Origin: Nitrospira sp.
GTDB lineage: Bacteria; Nitrospirota; Nitrospiria; Nitrospirales; Nitrospiraceae
DNA length: 64,000 bases
NCBI GenBank assembly: GCA_024760545.1
Contig: CP060501.1
Location: 2,269,501-2,333,500 of the forward strand
Direction of reading: 5' to 3'
Positions 55,088 through 63,781 of this stretch are shown here, piece after piece. The notes under the pieces were generated by a model that worked only from the letters and a program-made list of their open reading frames with translations, had not been told where the DNA came from and ran no database searches. The translations under genes and the position numbers were made by a program. Numbering within the stretch: position 1 is the stretch's first letter; each line of letters starts with the position of its first letter.

Positions 55088-58000
55088 TTGACCACACAAG
55101 TTGACCCATTGCACATCCGAATACACGTTTGTGACGCCGCCACAGGCGTACCGCTCGCAGAAGTAGTCGTTCAACTGCAGAGCACAGATAGTCGCGACCT
55201 TGACGTACTCGCACAGACACGAACAGGCCCCGATGGCGTTGCGGTGCTCGAGCTGGATCCCGCTCTCTGGCGCCGCGAGCTAGTGGTGCGCGCAGCGGAG
55301 CACGATGGTCCTGCCGTTCCCATCACACGAGCGATGTTGGATGGTAGTGAGGACGCTGTGATCGAAGTGACTGGTACGGACCTTGTCGATCCTGAGCAGC
55401 TTGGAATGCTGGCCGAGCATTTGATTGCGACGCGAAGAGTGCGCGCTGACGATGTGGCCAGCGACCTCGCCAGTCCGGAACGAGACAGCATCGCGCGCCT
55501 CTTGCCTGCCGGCACTCGAGCACGACTGCTCGCGGACATCGATCGCGCACTCAGCCAAGACAACATCGGGAATACAGGTGATGCGTTTATTCTAGACCCG
55601 CAAGCTCTTCGCGATGGCGGCGTGCGGCTGGTACCGGTGCGTGATCTGCCGCATCGGTTCGAGGTGACGGACAAGCCCACCTTCGACCCGGACCTTTTCA
55701 TCAAACCCGGACTTGGTTGGGACAAGTTTCCCTGGGCGCTGCCCGATGACCAGTCGTACCGCGACTACCTGCGCAGTGTGTTCGTACTCTTCGCGCATCA
55801 GCAGAAGCTGGGAGTCGGGGCCGACCCAAAGACCTTCCCCGACATCGTCGAACGTCAGCTGCTCCGCCGATTCTTCCAGGACTTCAGAACGGCCGATCGT
55901 ATGGAGGTTCCGCTCAACAAGCTCCTGGTGCCCATCGTCACCAAGATCCTGGTCGCGCCCACTGCATCCGGTTTCGGATTCGCGATCGCAATTGGTTCGT
56001 TGCCCGTGCAGGGCGCGCACACGGACCGGCAGCACCTGGATGCGCTGCTGGAAGCGGCTCCAATCACCCCTCTGGAATTCGCGAACAGATATCGCCTGCC
56101 TCTCGACGAACCCGACAGCACTCTCTCCTCGCCCGTTGCGCTGAACATCCACACGCTATCGCACGTGCTCAGCGATACGGCACAGGGTCCGCTCGAGCCA
56201 CGAGAAAACGTCATCGAGCCTCAGCTTCCCGGCGAGGAAGGCAAGCCCATCCTATGGAAAGAAGTTGTCGGCGCTGCACCGTTCTTCCTGCGTTTCGATG
56301 AATGGCTGGCGCGTCAGCAACCATTTTTCGCCGAGAATCTGTTGGCGATCCGCACTCAAGTCGCCGGAGTGCCTCGCGGGCCCTGGCTGGACGAAGCGCG
56401 CAAGAAGTTTCTCGACTATCACAACGGGCTGCCGCTGACACAGAGCATGACGTCGTACCAAGGATATTTCGGTTCGATGGGAGAGGTCCACCGATCTGCG
56501 AAGTTCCTGCTCGATTACGGCGCCGCCGATGCCAAGCTCACCGAGCTCGTTCAAGCGATCGACAAGAGTCAGTTCGCCGCCGCGGCACGACTTGCCGACG
56601 AGGCCGAGCGCCTGCTCAACTCAGCAGCGCCGAACCCTGTCGCCGGAGAAAATTGGGAACCCATTATGAGCGGTGGCAACTTCCCGCGACCACTCAGCTT
56701 CACCCGACGTCGGCGGATGAAGGTCAGCAACATCGTCGAGCTCACCGGCACAGAATCGAGCTATCCGCCCGACGGCTTCGAGCGATTCTGGCAGCTGGCC
56801 CGGCCCATCGACCTGTGGGCTGGGGCTGACCTGCTCGACTTCCGCACCGCGCGCGATCAGGTTACACGGCTGCGCACGTATCAGCTCCGTTTTCTGCTGC
56901 CGATGCTTCGCGCCACGATTCGCTCGGGACTCGGCGATCTCGCGGGCGCCGTAGACATGCTTGCCGGAGTGACCGGTTTTTACATCGGCACCGCGATGCT
57001 CGGAACTCCCGCCGGAATGGTGAAGCATCCGGACGCGATCGTGTCCGTTAAGCACGTCGTGGCGGGTCGATTGCGCTGGAACGACGCGCTGGGCGATCGT
57101 CCGTACACGGCTCGACTGACTTACACCGACGATCGCTACCTCGATGGGCCCTATCCGCTCACCGCTCAGCTCCGCGGCGGCTACGACGCACTGACGCCGG
57201 AGACCCCTCCGATTCTGCATCAGCTCGAAGAGCGGTACGCTCGTATCGTTCAAGCCGACGCCATCCTTGCGTGGGCCGAGGCGCTCTACCGGACCGATGA
57301 AGCGTCCATGCTCGAGCGCGCACGCGAACTCTACAAGGCCGTGCTCTTCCTGCACGGCGAAGATCCTGGCACCAGCGCCTATCGACCGTTTACGTTCGAT
57401 CCCCTGCCGTGGTTCGGACTGGTCGAGAATCCGCGGGTCCGCAATCAGACCGACCGCGCGCGCCTTGCACTTCAGCAGCTCGCGGCGGGCCTGAACTTCT
57501 ACGGATACAGCGACTCCGCCGTCCCGACACTGAGATATGAGACGTTGAGTGCCGCCGCAGGACGTTGGGCGACCGGTGCGAAGTCCGCACAGAGCGACTA
57601 TCTGCAGTATCTCTCTCGTGTCGAACAGCTCGACTTGGATCTGCTCGCTGCCAAGGCGCAGGAGCGTAAAGCGCGCGCGACGGTCGGCATCGCGGCCGAG
57701 CAGATTGAGATCGCCAAAGCGGGCGTCGTCGTCGCGAAGAAACTCGCCGCCGACGTGGAGAAGCAAATCACCGCCAAGCAGGCGGAAATCGCCGACGCCA
57801 ACTCGATCTTCAGCCAGTTCAAGGACTACTTCAAAGGAATGAAGGACAGCGTCACCTCGATGGTGGATGTCGGCAAGTCCGCTTCCGAAGGCTGGACCTC
57901 GCTGAGCACGAGCGGAGTCGGAGACGCGTTGGGACTGGGACAAGGTTCGGGCGCGGGTGCGGCGGCCTCGGAGTCTGCCGGGCTCGGCAGTGCGATGGGC

Positions 58001-59416
58001 GGGCTCGGAGTCGTCGGCGGGTTCGCGGCTTTTGCAGTGGTCAGCACCACGACGTTGCAAGGCATGGCCGATGCGGCCACCAAGCGCGACGGCGAGCTCA
58101 AGACGCTTATCAATGAAGCGCGGCCCGCGGCCGCAGCCGCGGTTCGCGTGCAGGAACGCAACGTCACGATCGCTAACCTTCACGCGGAGATTGCCGCGAC
58201 CGATCTTGCGTACGCGCGCGATCTGATCAACTACCAGAACGAGCGCTTCCTGAATCGCGACTTCTGGGATGCGCTCGCCGGTGTGGCACGTCGCTCGCTG
58301 CATCGATATCTCGACCTGGCCGCGCAAGCCGGATGGTTCGCGGAACGCGCTCTCGCGTACATGCTCGGAACGCCGCTGCGAATCATCAAGCTCGGCTACT
58401 TCGATGCGAAGATGCGCGACGTGGGTGGAGTCGATCGCTTGTCGCTGGATCTTGCCGAGCTCGAAGCTGTGCGCTTGGCCGCAGCGAGAATCACCGTGCC
58501 GCTGACTCGCACCTATTCGCTCGCGCAGGATCTTCCGCTGGCGTTCGGCCAGCTCAAAGCAACCGGACGCTGCACGTTCACGCTGAGCGATGACGATCTC
58601 GTGGCCGCGCACCCCGGCACATTTGCTCATCGGATCCGCGCCGTCGACGTTTTCGTCGATGCGCCCGGCACGACGGTGCAGCTACGCGGCATGCTTATGA
58701 ATGGGGGCTTCTCCCGCTTCCGGCGCGAGCCGGGCGGCACTCCACAACCGCTCGTCCGCTTCGCCGACGCGTATCCCGTGAGTGAGTTCCGCGTTCGCCG
58801 GGACTTCGACCTGCATGGACTACCAGGGGAGCGACTGTTGCCGTTCGAAGGCTCGGGATTTGCGACTAGCTGGACGCTCGAGCTTCCAAAACCCGCCAAC
58901 GCGACCGGACTGAACCGCGTCACCGACGTGCGCGTGACGTTCGATGTGCAGGCCGGTTACGCCGCAGGCGCGGCGGTCGCCGCTGCCCTGCCGGCAGCGT
59001 CCAGCCGCGCAGTGTTCGTTTCAGCTCTCGCGATCGACGCAACCGGCCTGGCAACGCTCCGTAAATCCGGCGTCGCGGCCAAAATCGCGCTCTCGTTGGA
59101 CAAACTCGCGTTGCCGGCAGGCGCAGTCATCACGAACCTCGCCGTACTACTTCCGGGCGTCGAAGGAGGAACCTTCAGCGCAGAACTCAAGTTCGGGAGT
59201 GCGCCGCCCACGCCGTTCACGATCGACAACGGCCTGGCGATGTCGAACAAAGGACCGCTCGACGACGGCATTGTCGCGAATGTGCAACCACTCAATCAGG
59301 CGGTCGGCGGGTCACCGGCTCGCCCCGTCGTGCTAACCATCGACAAGGGAACCGACGCCGCTCGTCTCGCCAAGGTGCGTGACGTGATGCTGTGGGTCGA
59401 GTACGACGCACCGTAA
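55088..59416 (+). CDS. Large Tc-toxin A-like protein (solitary, 1442 residues)
   Basis: TTG start with GGAGG 5 bases ahead; no signal peptide. Residues 1-95 look like an Ig/carboxypeptidase-regulatory beta domain (VPLAEVVVQLQS). About 725-762 (ILAWAEALYRTDEASMLERA) resembles the TcA segment LIAWGDxLFRxD. Residues ~838-925 are coiled coil, ~943-994 a Gly/Ala-rich hydrophobic stretch, ~995-1070 a second coiled coil, and ~1140-1170 (RTYSLAQDLPLAF, GRCTFTLSDDDL) matches the TcA C-terminal TcB-binding region. This is the TcA pore layout. It is shorter than true TcA (about 2,400) and no TcB/TcC gene is present. GC-rich codon use differs from neighbours. A membrane-active or scaffold role is inferred. 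Confidence 0.75.
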   Translation: MTTQVDPLHIRIHVCDAATGVPLAEVVVQLQSTDSRDLDVLAQTRTGPDGVAVLELDPALWRRELVVRAAEHDGPAVPITRAMLDGSEDAVIEVTGTDLVDPEQLGMLAEHLIATRRVRADDVASDLASPERDSIARLLPAGTRARLLADIDRALSQDNIGNTGDAFILDPQALRDGGVRLVPVRDLPHRFEVTDKPTFDPDLFIKPGLGWDKFPWALPDDQSYRDYLRSVFVLFAHQQKLGVGADPKTFPDIVERQLLRRFFQDFRTADRMEVPLNKLLVPIVTKILVAPTASGFGFAIAIGSLPVQGAHTDRQHLDALLEAAPITPLEFANRYRLPLDEPDSTLSSPVALNIHTLSHVLSDTAQGPLEPRENVIEPQLPGEEGKPILWKEVVGAAPFFLRFDEWLARQQPFFAENLLAIRTQVAGVPRGPWLDEARKKFLDYHNGLPLTQSMTSYQGYFGSMGEVHRSAKFLLDYGAADAKLTELVQAIDKSQFAAAARLADEAERLLNSAAPNPVAGENWEPIMSGGNFPRPLSFTRRRRMKVSNIVELTGTESSYPPDGFERFWQLARPIDLWAGADLLDFRTARDQVTRLRTYQLRFLLPMLRATIRSGLGDLAGAVDMLAGVTGFYIGTAMLGTPAGMVKHPDAIVSVKHVVAGRLRWNDALGDRPYTARLTYTDDRYLDGPYPLTAQLRGGYDALTPETPPILHQLEERYARIVQADAILAWAEALYRTDEASMLERARELYKAVLFLHGEDPGTSAYRPFTFDPLPWFGLVENPRVRNQTDRARLALQQLAAGLNFYGYSDSAVPTLRYETLSAAAGRWATGAKSAQSDYLQYLSRVEQLDLDLLAAKAQERKARATVGIAAEQIEIAKAGVVVAKKLAADVEKQITAKQAEIADANSIFSQFKDYFKGMKDSVTSMVDVGKSASEGWTSLSTSGVGDALGLGQGSGAGAAASESAGLGSAMGGLGVVGGFAAFAVVSTTTLQGMADAATKRDGELKTLINEARPAAAAAVRVQERNVTIANLHAEIAATDLAYARDLINYQNERFLNRDFWDALAGVARRSLHRYLDLAAQAGWFAERALAYMLGTPLRIIKLGYFDAKMRDVGGVDRLSLDLAELEAVRLAAARITVPLTRTYSLAQDLPLAFGQLKATGRCTFTLSDDDLVAAHPGTFAHRIRAVDVFVDAPGTTVQLRGMLMNGGFSRFRREPGGTPQPLVRFADAYPVSEFRVRRDFDLHGLPGERLLPFEGSGFATSWTLELPKPANATGLNRVTDVRVTFDVQAGYAAGAAVAAALPAASSRAVFVSALAIDATGLATLRKSGVAAKIALSLDKLALPAGAVITNLAVLLPGVEGGTFSAELKFGSAPPTPFTIDNGLAMSNKGPLDDGIVANVQPLNQAVGGSPARPVVLTIDKGTDAARLAKVRDVMLWVEYDAP

Positions 59417-59576
59417 TTACGACAGTCGGGCAGGGTGCGTTGCCCTGCGATGGTGCATGGTCGTTGGCATAGCTGTATGCATTACTCTACGAGTCATCAG
59501 GATATGAACTACGGGCAACCCTGCTGACTCATTGCTAGGATTCTTGTACCCCTCGGACTCCTGTCGAGATAGTCAT

Positions 59577-60272
59577 ATGCGGATTTTTATTTCTTATGCA
59601 AGTGAGCATCGTCAGATTGCGGACCGGCTCGCGCTGGGACTACGCGGTGAAGGGCATGAGGTCTTTTTAGATCGCGATCAGCTCCCTCCGGGAGAGCCTT
59701 ACGACTCTCGTATCCGTGAAGCCATCAACTTGTGCGATTTGATGGTGTTCTTAATTAGCCCTGAATCGGTGGCTCAGGGATCATACGCCCTTACCGAGAT
59801 GGGATTCGCCCGGGAAAAATGGAATAGTCCCGCAGGACACGTCCTCCCGGTTCTTGTCGCCCATACAAAAATTGACGACGTACCACCCTACTTACGTGCG
59901 GTGACCATCCTGTCCCCTTCGGGCGAGTTGATCGCAGAAGTACTTGGTCAGATCGCTAAGTTCTCTGGACGCCAAAATGTCATACTGGCCGGACTCAGCG
60001 AAGATGCGAAAAGCCTTTTGGAGGCAAGCGATGGACAAATTGGCTTTCTGCAGTTTGGGATGGGTGCGTCCGTCGTAGCAGGGGATACAGAATTCATGAT
60101 AGATCCAAGGAGCCATCGCGAACAAGTCCGCTGGAAAGCGGCCATTGACGAACTTATCATGAATAAGTTACTCGAAAATCCTACTAGCCCACGTGCTGAG
60201 TTTTTCACGATGACGAAACGCGGTTACGACGTTGCTGACGAGATCAGGGCCAAGACCAAAACCAAACCATAG
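59577..60272 (+). CDS. TIR-domain protein with C-terminal winged-helix-like domain
   Basis: 231 residues from ATG 59577. TIR domain at 1-130: RIFISYASEHRQIADRLA (box 1), VFLDRDQLPPGEPYDSRI, LMVFLISPESV, and ALTEMGF with Glu74 in the position of the NADase catalytic residue. Residues ~150-231 (AEFFTMTKRGYDVADEI) resemble a winged helix seen in other TIR proteins. An NAD-degrading immune effector or signalling protein is possible; no partner defence gene was recognised. 160 bases after the Tc-like gene, same direction, with more average base composition. Confidence 0.85.
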   Translation: MRIFISYASEHRQIADRLALGLRGEGHEVFLDRDQLPPGEPYDSRIREAINLCDLMVFLISPESVAQGSYALTEMGFAREKWNSPAGHVLPVLVAHTKIDDVPPYLRAVTILSPSGELIAEVLGQIAKFSGRQNVILAGLSEDAKSLLEASDGQIGFLQFGMGASVVAGDTEFMIDPRSHREQVRWKAAIDELIMNKLLENPTSPRAEFFTMTKRGYDVADEIRAKTKTKP

Positions 60273-60434
60273 GAACGGTGTTGGCCGGTTACAGGTTGTT
60301 TTCCTGATGGCTCACCAAAGAGCTCGAACTCTGCAGGCGCGTGCATGCCTGGCTACAGCAGTCCCGTCACTCGGTTCCCAGACGGTTCCCACGGTAGCGG
60401 AAGTTTTAGTGGTGGTTCGTAAACCTGCGGAAAA

Positions 60435-60479
60435 TGGTGGGCCGTGTAGGGGTCGAACCTACGGCCCGCTGATTAAGAG
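60435..60479 (-). other. tRNA-Lys(CTT) 3' fragment, probable attachment site
   Basis: Reverse strand: anticodon loop CTCTTAA, stem TCAGC, variable region, T-arm with GGTTCGACCCC, acceptor strand ACGGCCC, discriminator A and CCA. The 5' half (acceptor 5' strand, D-arm, 5' anticodon stem) is missing: the bases before the loop do not pair with TCAGC. Such a 3' block is what remains at the far end of an element integrated into a tRNA gene. By orientation the element would lie at higher coordinates and the original flank at lower ones. The 160 bases between the TIR gene and this site hold nothing recognised. Confidence 0.85.
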
Positions 60480-60610
60480 AGCAAACAGGCCATTTTAACA
60501 AAGGGTCGCTGTTACACTGGCTTCTCCATTTTTCTTTTAGTAATCGATTGCTTGAGCGGTTTCTATTTATTCGATTAGTTCTACTGAGATCGGTCGTTTG
60601 CGGAGATTTC

Positions 60611-60628
60611 TAGCACAATTTTAGCACA
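60611..60628. repeat. Two TAGCACA direct repeats, possible integrase arm sites
   Basis: TAGCACA at 60611-60617 and 60622-60628, offset by 11 bp (one helical turn), 130-150 bp from the tRNA-Lys fragment on the presumed element side. Spaced short repeats of this kind are typical arm-type sites for tyrosine recombinases. The region 60480-60895 has no supported gene. Confidence 0.4.
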
Positions 60629-60895
60629 GCAAAGGGGCTGGACCTGTGAGGGATCCTTGCCATTCGCGCCAGTTAATATCTTCTCAGAATCCCAACAGCC
60701 TTCGAGCATCATTGATTCATGACAGGGAAGTTTGTATCTTGTCGATTCCTCCTGGTATCCACTTCCAGCGGTTCCACCGTCTTGGTCTACAGTTTTGGCA
60801 GACTCGACGAACGACCCCTATGTGAATGGTCCGGCAGCGCGCTTCTACTCCACTTTGCCATGCCCACGTCGCCCAAGAATTCGAGCCTCACCTCG

Positions 60896-61207
60896 TTACA
60901 GGATGACTTCGCAGGGTTGCAGAAAGACTTTGAGCGGGATCTCAAGCCCACGGTATCCGTGAATATGCCCGCCATGTATCTCTTTCACGGCGTTCAGCAC
61001 CTGTGTCATGTGAATGTGATCATCTTCGAGCGCGACCATGAACAACGTATTGCGATCGATCGAGCCACCGGTTCCGGAGACCGTCCCGGTCTGGCCTCTG
61101 CCTCCCACACCCGTGATCATCGTGTAGCCCTTGATTCCCAGGTTCTGAAACAAGGCAAGGATCTCCTCTTCAAGTTTCTCCCCACAGACAATCTGCAGCA
61201 TCTTCAT
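60896..61207 (-). CDS. PII-like small signalling protein
   Basis: 103 residues, ATG 61207 with GGAG upstream. Fold pattern of the PII family: MKMLQIVCGEKLEEEILALF, then a Gly-rich T-loop-like stretch (ITGVGGRGQTGTVSGTGG), and NTLFMVALEDDHIHMTQVLN. It lacks the classic GlnB signatures and is a divergent PII-like protein, perhaps linked to metal or bicarbonate/nitrogen sensing. No transporter neighbour. Confidence 0.7.
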   Translation of the reverse strand: MKMLQIVCGEKLEEEILALFQNLGIKGYTMITGVGGRGQTGTVSGTGGSIDRNTLFMVALEDDHIHMTQVLNAVKEIHGGHIHGYRGLEIPLKVFLQPCEVIL

Positions 61208-61403
61208 GATCGTGCTCCTGGACCGCTGTGCCGTTGGCCGGCCGGTCCTTGATAGGGTGGTCTTCCTGCCAGGCTATGTTGTTCGGCCACGTTGTGCCTG
61301 CCCTGCTCAAACGACGAGGCAGAAATCGGAGTCAGCGTCAGATGTCCGGGGGTGAAGTCAGGCTTCGATGTGCGCGCCATTCTCTCTCTGTGAAGACTGT
61401 CAA

Positions 61404-61718
61404 TTACTGAAGATAGCCCAAGACATCCTCTTCACGAACAAGCACTAACGCGTCATCCTCACCCTCCACTTCTCTGGCGGCGTGTTTATCGTACAGGATA
61501 CGCTCGCCCGGCTTGAGGGTGGTCTTCACAAAGGTCTTCTTCTTGACCTTTTCCTTCGAATCCTTGTCCTCGACAAAGTGGCCAGCCCCCACGGCGAGGA
61601 CCTCTCCTTCCTCCGGTTTCTCTTGCGCGGTGTCCGGGATGATAATGCCGCTAGCGCTCTTCTCCCTCGGTTCGCTGGTCCTGATCAAAACCCAATCGTG
61701 CAAGGGTTGTAATTTCAT
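61404..61718 (-). CDS. groES: Orphan GroES-type co-chaperonin
   Basis: 104 residues from ATG 61718 (GGACGG upstream). GroES pattern: LQPLHDWVLIRTSEPREKSA, SGIIIPDTAQEKPEEGEVLAVG, and REEDVLGYL. Relative to canonical GroES it has about a dozen extra charged residues (EDKDSKEKVKKKTFV). No groEL is adjacent. Surrounded by stress-related small genes (BCAM0308-like and CBS). Confidence 0.9.
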   Translation of the reverse strand: MKLQPLHDWVLIRTSEPREKSASGIIIPDTAQEKPEEGEVLAVGAGHFVEDKDSKEKVKKKTFVKTTLKPGERILYDKHAAREVEGEDDALVLVREEDVLGYLQ

Positions 61719-61846
61719 CGACGTCCGTCCTTTCATTCACGCGTGGAGTATACACGAAGCCGGGAAGAATCATGAGAGGGTAGGAGTAGACATGCCGCAT
61801 ATGAGTCCCAAGAGCATGGAAAGGCCATCGCAACGGAGCGCACATC

Positions 61847-62245
61847 CTATTTCTTCTTTTTGCAAATCTCGACGATCGCTTGAACCTCACCATCTCTTGG
61901 GTTCACCATCAACAACATGCCCTTATGCTCCAGGTCTCTCTTAAACAAGGTGGCATAACTATCATCGCGACGTTCCTCGATCGTGGTGTCGCCGCTTTGG
62001 CGATCGTATGAACTTTCGAGAACAAATGCATCCACAGTCTGCGTGCCATTTGCCCGCGCCTTACTGGTGACTCGCCAATAGAGGTTCTCTGGATCAAGCA
62101 TCCCTTTTGATTTTTCCAGGATGACGTTAGGACAAAGCTTCGTCCCTTTGGCCACCTTGACATACTCGCCTTTATCCACGATTTGAGCGAAGCCTGACAG
62201 GGGCAATCCAATAATGATGGTAAGAACCAGCAGCCACCCGAACAT
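61847..62245 (-). CDS. Exported hypothetical protein
   Basis: 132 residues from ATG 62245 with GAAGGAAG upstream. Signal peptide (WLLVLTIIIGLPLSGFA) with cleavage after GFA. The mature part is hydrophilic and basic at the end (ICKKKK); VLESSYDRQSGDTTIEERRD suggests beta structure. Two Cys residues (KLCPN, EICK). No family recognised. Confidence 0.65.
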   Translation of the reverse strand: MFGWLLVLTIIIGLPLSGFAQIVDKGEYVKVAKGTKLCPNVILEKSKGMLDPENLYWRVTSKARANGTQTVDAFVLESSYDRQSGDTTIEERRDDSYATLFKRDLEHKGMLLMVNPRDGEVQAIVEICKKKK

Positions 62246-62299
62246 GCGATCTTCCTTCGTGAAAGCGTATGAAGACATCTGTGGGCGATCCAGACAGAC

Positions 62300-62512
62300 T
62301 TAAACAGAACCGGCTAATGCACGCGCTTCAGATGTTCGGTCATTCGAAGATTTTCGGTCAAGAATCGCCAACAGGACTTTCTTGTTCTTTTGCAAGTCTT
62401 GCCGCATGGTCTGGTTGTCCGTGTGACCAACCTCGGTACCGAGGTCCGAGATGGCACTTGTGACCGCCCCCAACAATACCTCCTGCTCCTCAGGTGTCAG
62501 CGTCAGCTGCAT
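62300..62512 (-). CDS. Small hypothetical protein, 70 residues
   Basis: ATG 62512 with AGGAGG 6 bases upstream. LTLTPEEQEVLLGAVTSAIS and MRQDLQKNKKVLLAILDRKS indicate a helical bundle. Similar small proteins occur beside stress genes; function unknown. The GAG/Glu-rich start is typical of soluble regulatory proteins. Confidence 0.65.
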   Translation of the reverse strand: MQLTLTPEEQEVLLGAVTSAISDLGTEVGHTDNQTMRQDLQKNKKVLLAILDRKSSNDRTSEARALAGSV

Positions 62513-62627
62513 AGTATCCTCCTGCATGAGCCCCACTCCTTATGCACACATAGACTGAAAAGGAGCCCAGGCAGAGCCTCCTCTGCCTCAGTCGATCGGC
62601 AGAGAGGTGTGGTTCTTACCTATCCAC

Positions 62628-63125
62628 TTAGCTCTCCCAGTTCGCCCGAAGCAGATCTTCCTTCTCTTCATACCGACAGGTGAATATGCCATGATGCGCG
62701 TGATGCAGAGCCTCGCCGATGCGCCGTGCGAGATGGGGGTCGGTCGTGGTGATGACCATCCCACCCGGGGCTTCGGCCTGGTCCTCGATCTTGATAATTC
62801 GCGCCAGTGGATGTTCGGCTTTGATGCGGGCCTCTTCATTGCGGGCAAGCCCAAGCACTTCGTCTCGATGCTTGGCGACAAACTCGCCGGTGAGCAGGAG
62901 CACCCCGCTCGGCACGCCATCCCCTATCCGTGCACACGCAGGACACATCACCTCGTGACTGTCCGAGGGGACAGGATCCCAGGTCCACCGGCCTTTGTGA
63001 TACACCGCTTTGCATTCAGGGCAGACCGACGGCTCCCGGAGTTTGCCCTTCGCCTTGTACTGGTCATGCTTCAAAGGGTGAACCGACCGATCTTTCATAT
63101 CTCGAGGGAGATGTGACGGCAACAT
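62628..63125 (-). CDS. BCAM0308-like zinc-ribbon protein
   Basis: 165 residues from ATG 63125 with AAAGGAG upstream. Two CxxC pairs (VCPECKAVYHKGRW and MCPACARIGDG) form a zinc ribbon; the C-terminal part GGMVITTTDPHLARRIGEAL is characteristic of the BCAM0308 family, related to the Nmd3 ribosome-export factor. Family members are often induced under low oxygen or stress and found near CBS and chaperone genes, as here. Confidence 0.85.
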   Translation of the reverse strand: MLPSHLPRDMKDRSVHPLKHDQYKAKGKLREPSVCPECKAVYHKGRWTWDPVPSDSHEVMCPACARIGDGVPSGVLLLTGEFVAKHRDEVLGLARNEEARIKAEHPLARIIKIEDQAEAPGGMVITTTDPHLARRIGEALHHAHHGIFTCRYEEKEDLLRANWES

Positions 63126-63781
63126 AACAGCTCCTTTATTCGCTTCGTGTATGGATCGCCTCATACTTCGGACATGCTACCAAGCCCCAGGGGGTCGGTC
63201 GTAACACGAAGGTGACTGATACCGAACTACTTCAATCCCACACTAGGAGTGCATGTCTAGTGCCACAGGCGGAGGTCAATTTTGTATTACCCGCGCTAAG
63301 GCTAAGCGAGGGAAACGGCAACGATCCTTCGCAAGTAGAGACGCTAATCCATAGCTGCTAAGCCAGTCCGCACAGGCGAGGTACGTCGCGCCGCCAACTT
63401 CGCCATTGAGAGCAGCGTGAACCGTGCGGCTACGATTCCTACAGCCATTATAATCAGCAAATGGGACGTGCTATCGGATGGTGCCCGCGGAGCGCCACAA
63501 TTCAATATCGGTTGCACTGGCTGGTGCATTGGCACTAGTGGGGCGATTATTATCGTTGAGATGCCAACCACAGACTGTCGACTATTATGCCGTGCATCTG
63601 GCCGTTGAGCTCAATGAGCATTTTATGCATGGCCCACGGTTGTGGCGGCAGGTGGGGTGAACTGTTGCAGCACACGAAGACATAACTCCGCCGCCAGTTT
63701 ACGCGTAGACGTCAGTGCCCTCGTTGGACCCAATTTAGGAGGTAACACCCCCTGGTTCCAATTTATCCTTCTCGATACCGC
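63126..63781. other. Intergenic region, no supported gene
   Basis: Frames of 60-75 codons on both strands (for example 63478-63660) lack ribosome-binding sites and known features. No repeat or RNA recognised. Confidence 0.45.

Noticed and set aside
56621..58630. 669-codon reverse frame inside the Tc-like gene
   Set aside because: A long shadow frame caused by GC-rich codons of the forward gene; its composition (His/Arg/Gln-rich) is not protein-like.
60719..61252. 177-codon forward frame
   Set aside because: Antisense to the PII-like gene, which has a good ribosome-binding site and clear family pattern.
63478..63660. 60-codon forward frame in the right-hand gap
   Set aside because: No ribosome-binding site or domain; overlapping frames on both strands look equally plausible, so none is supported.
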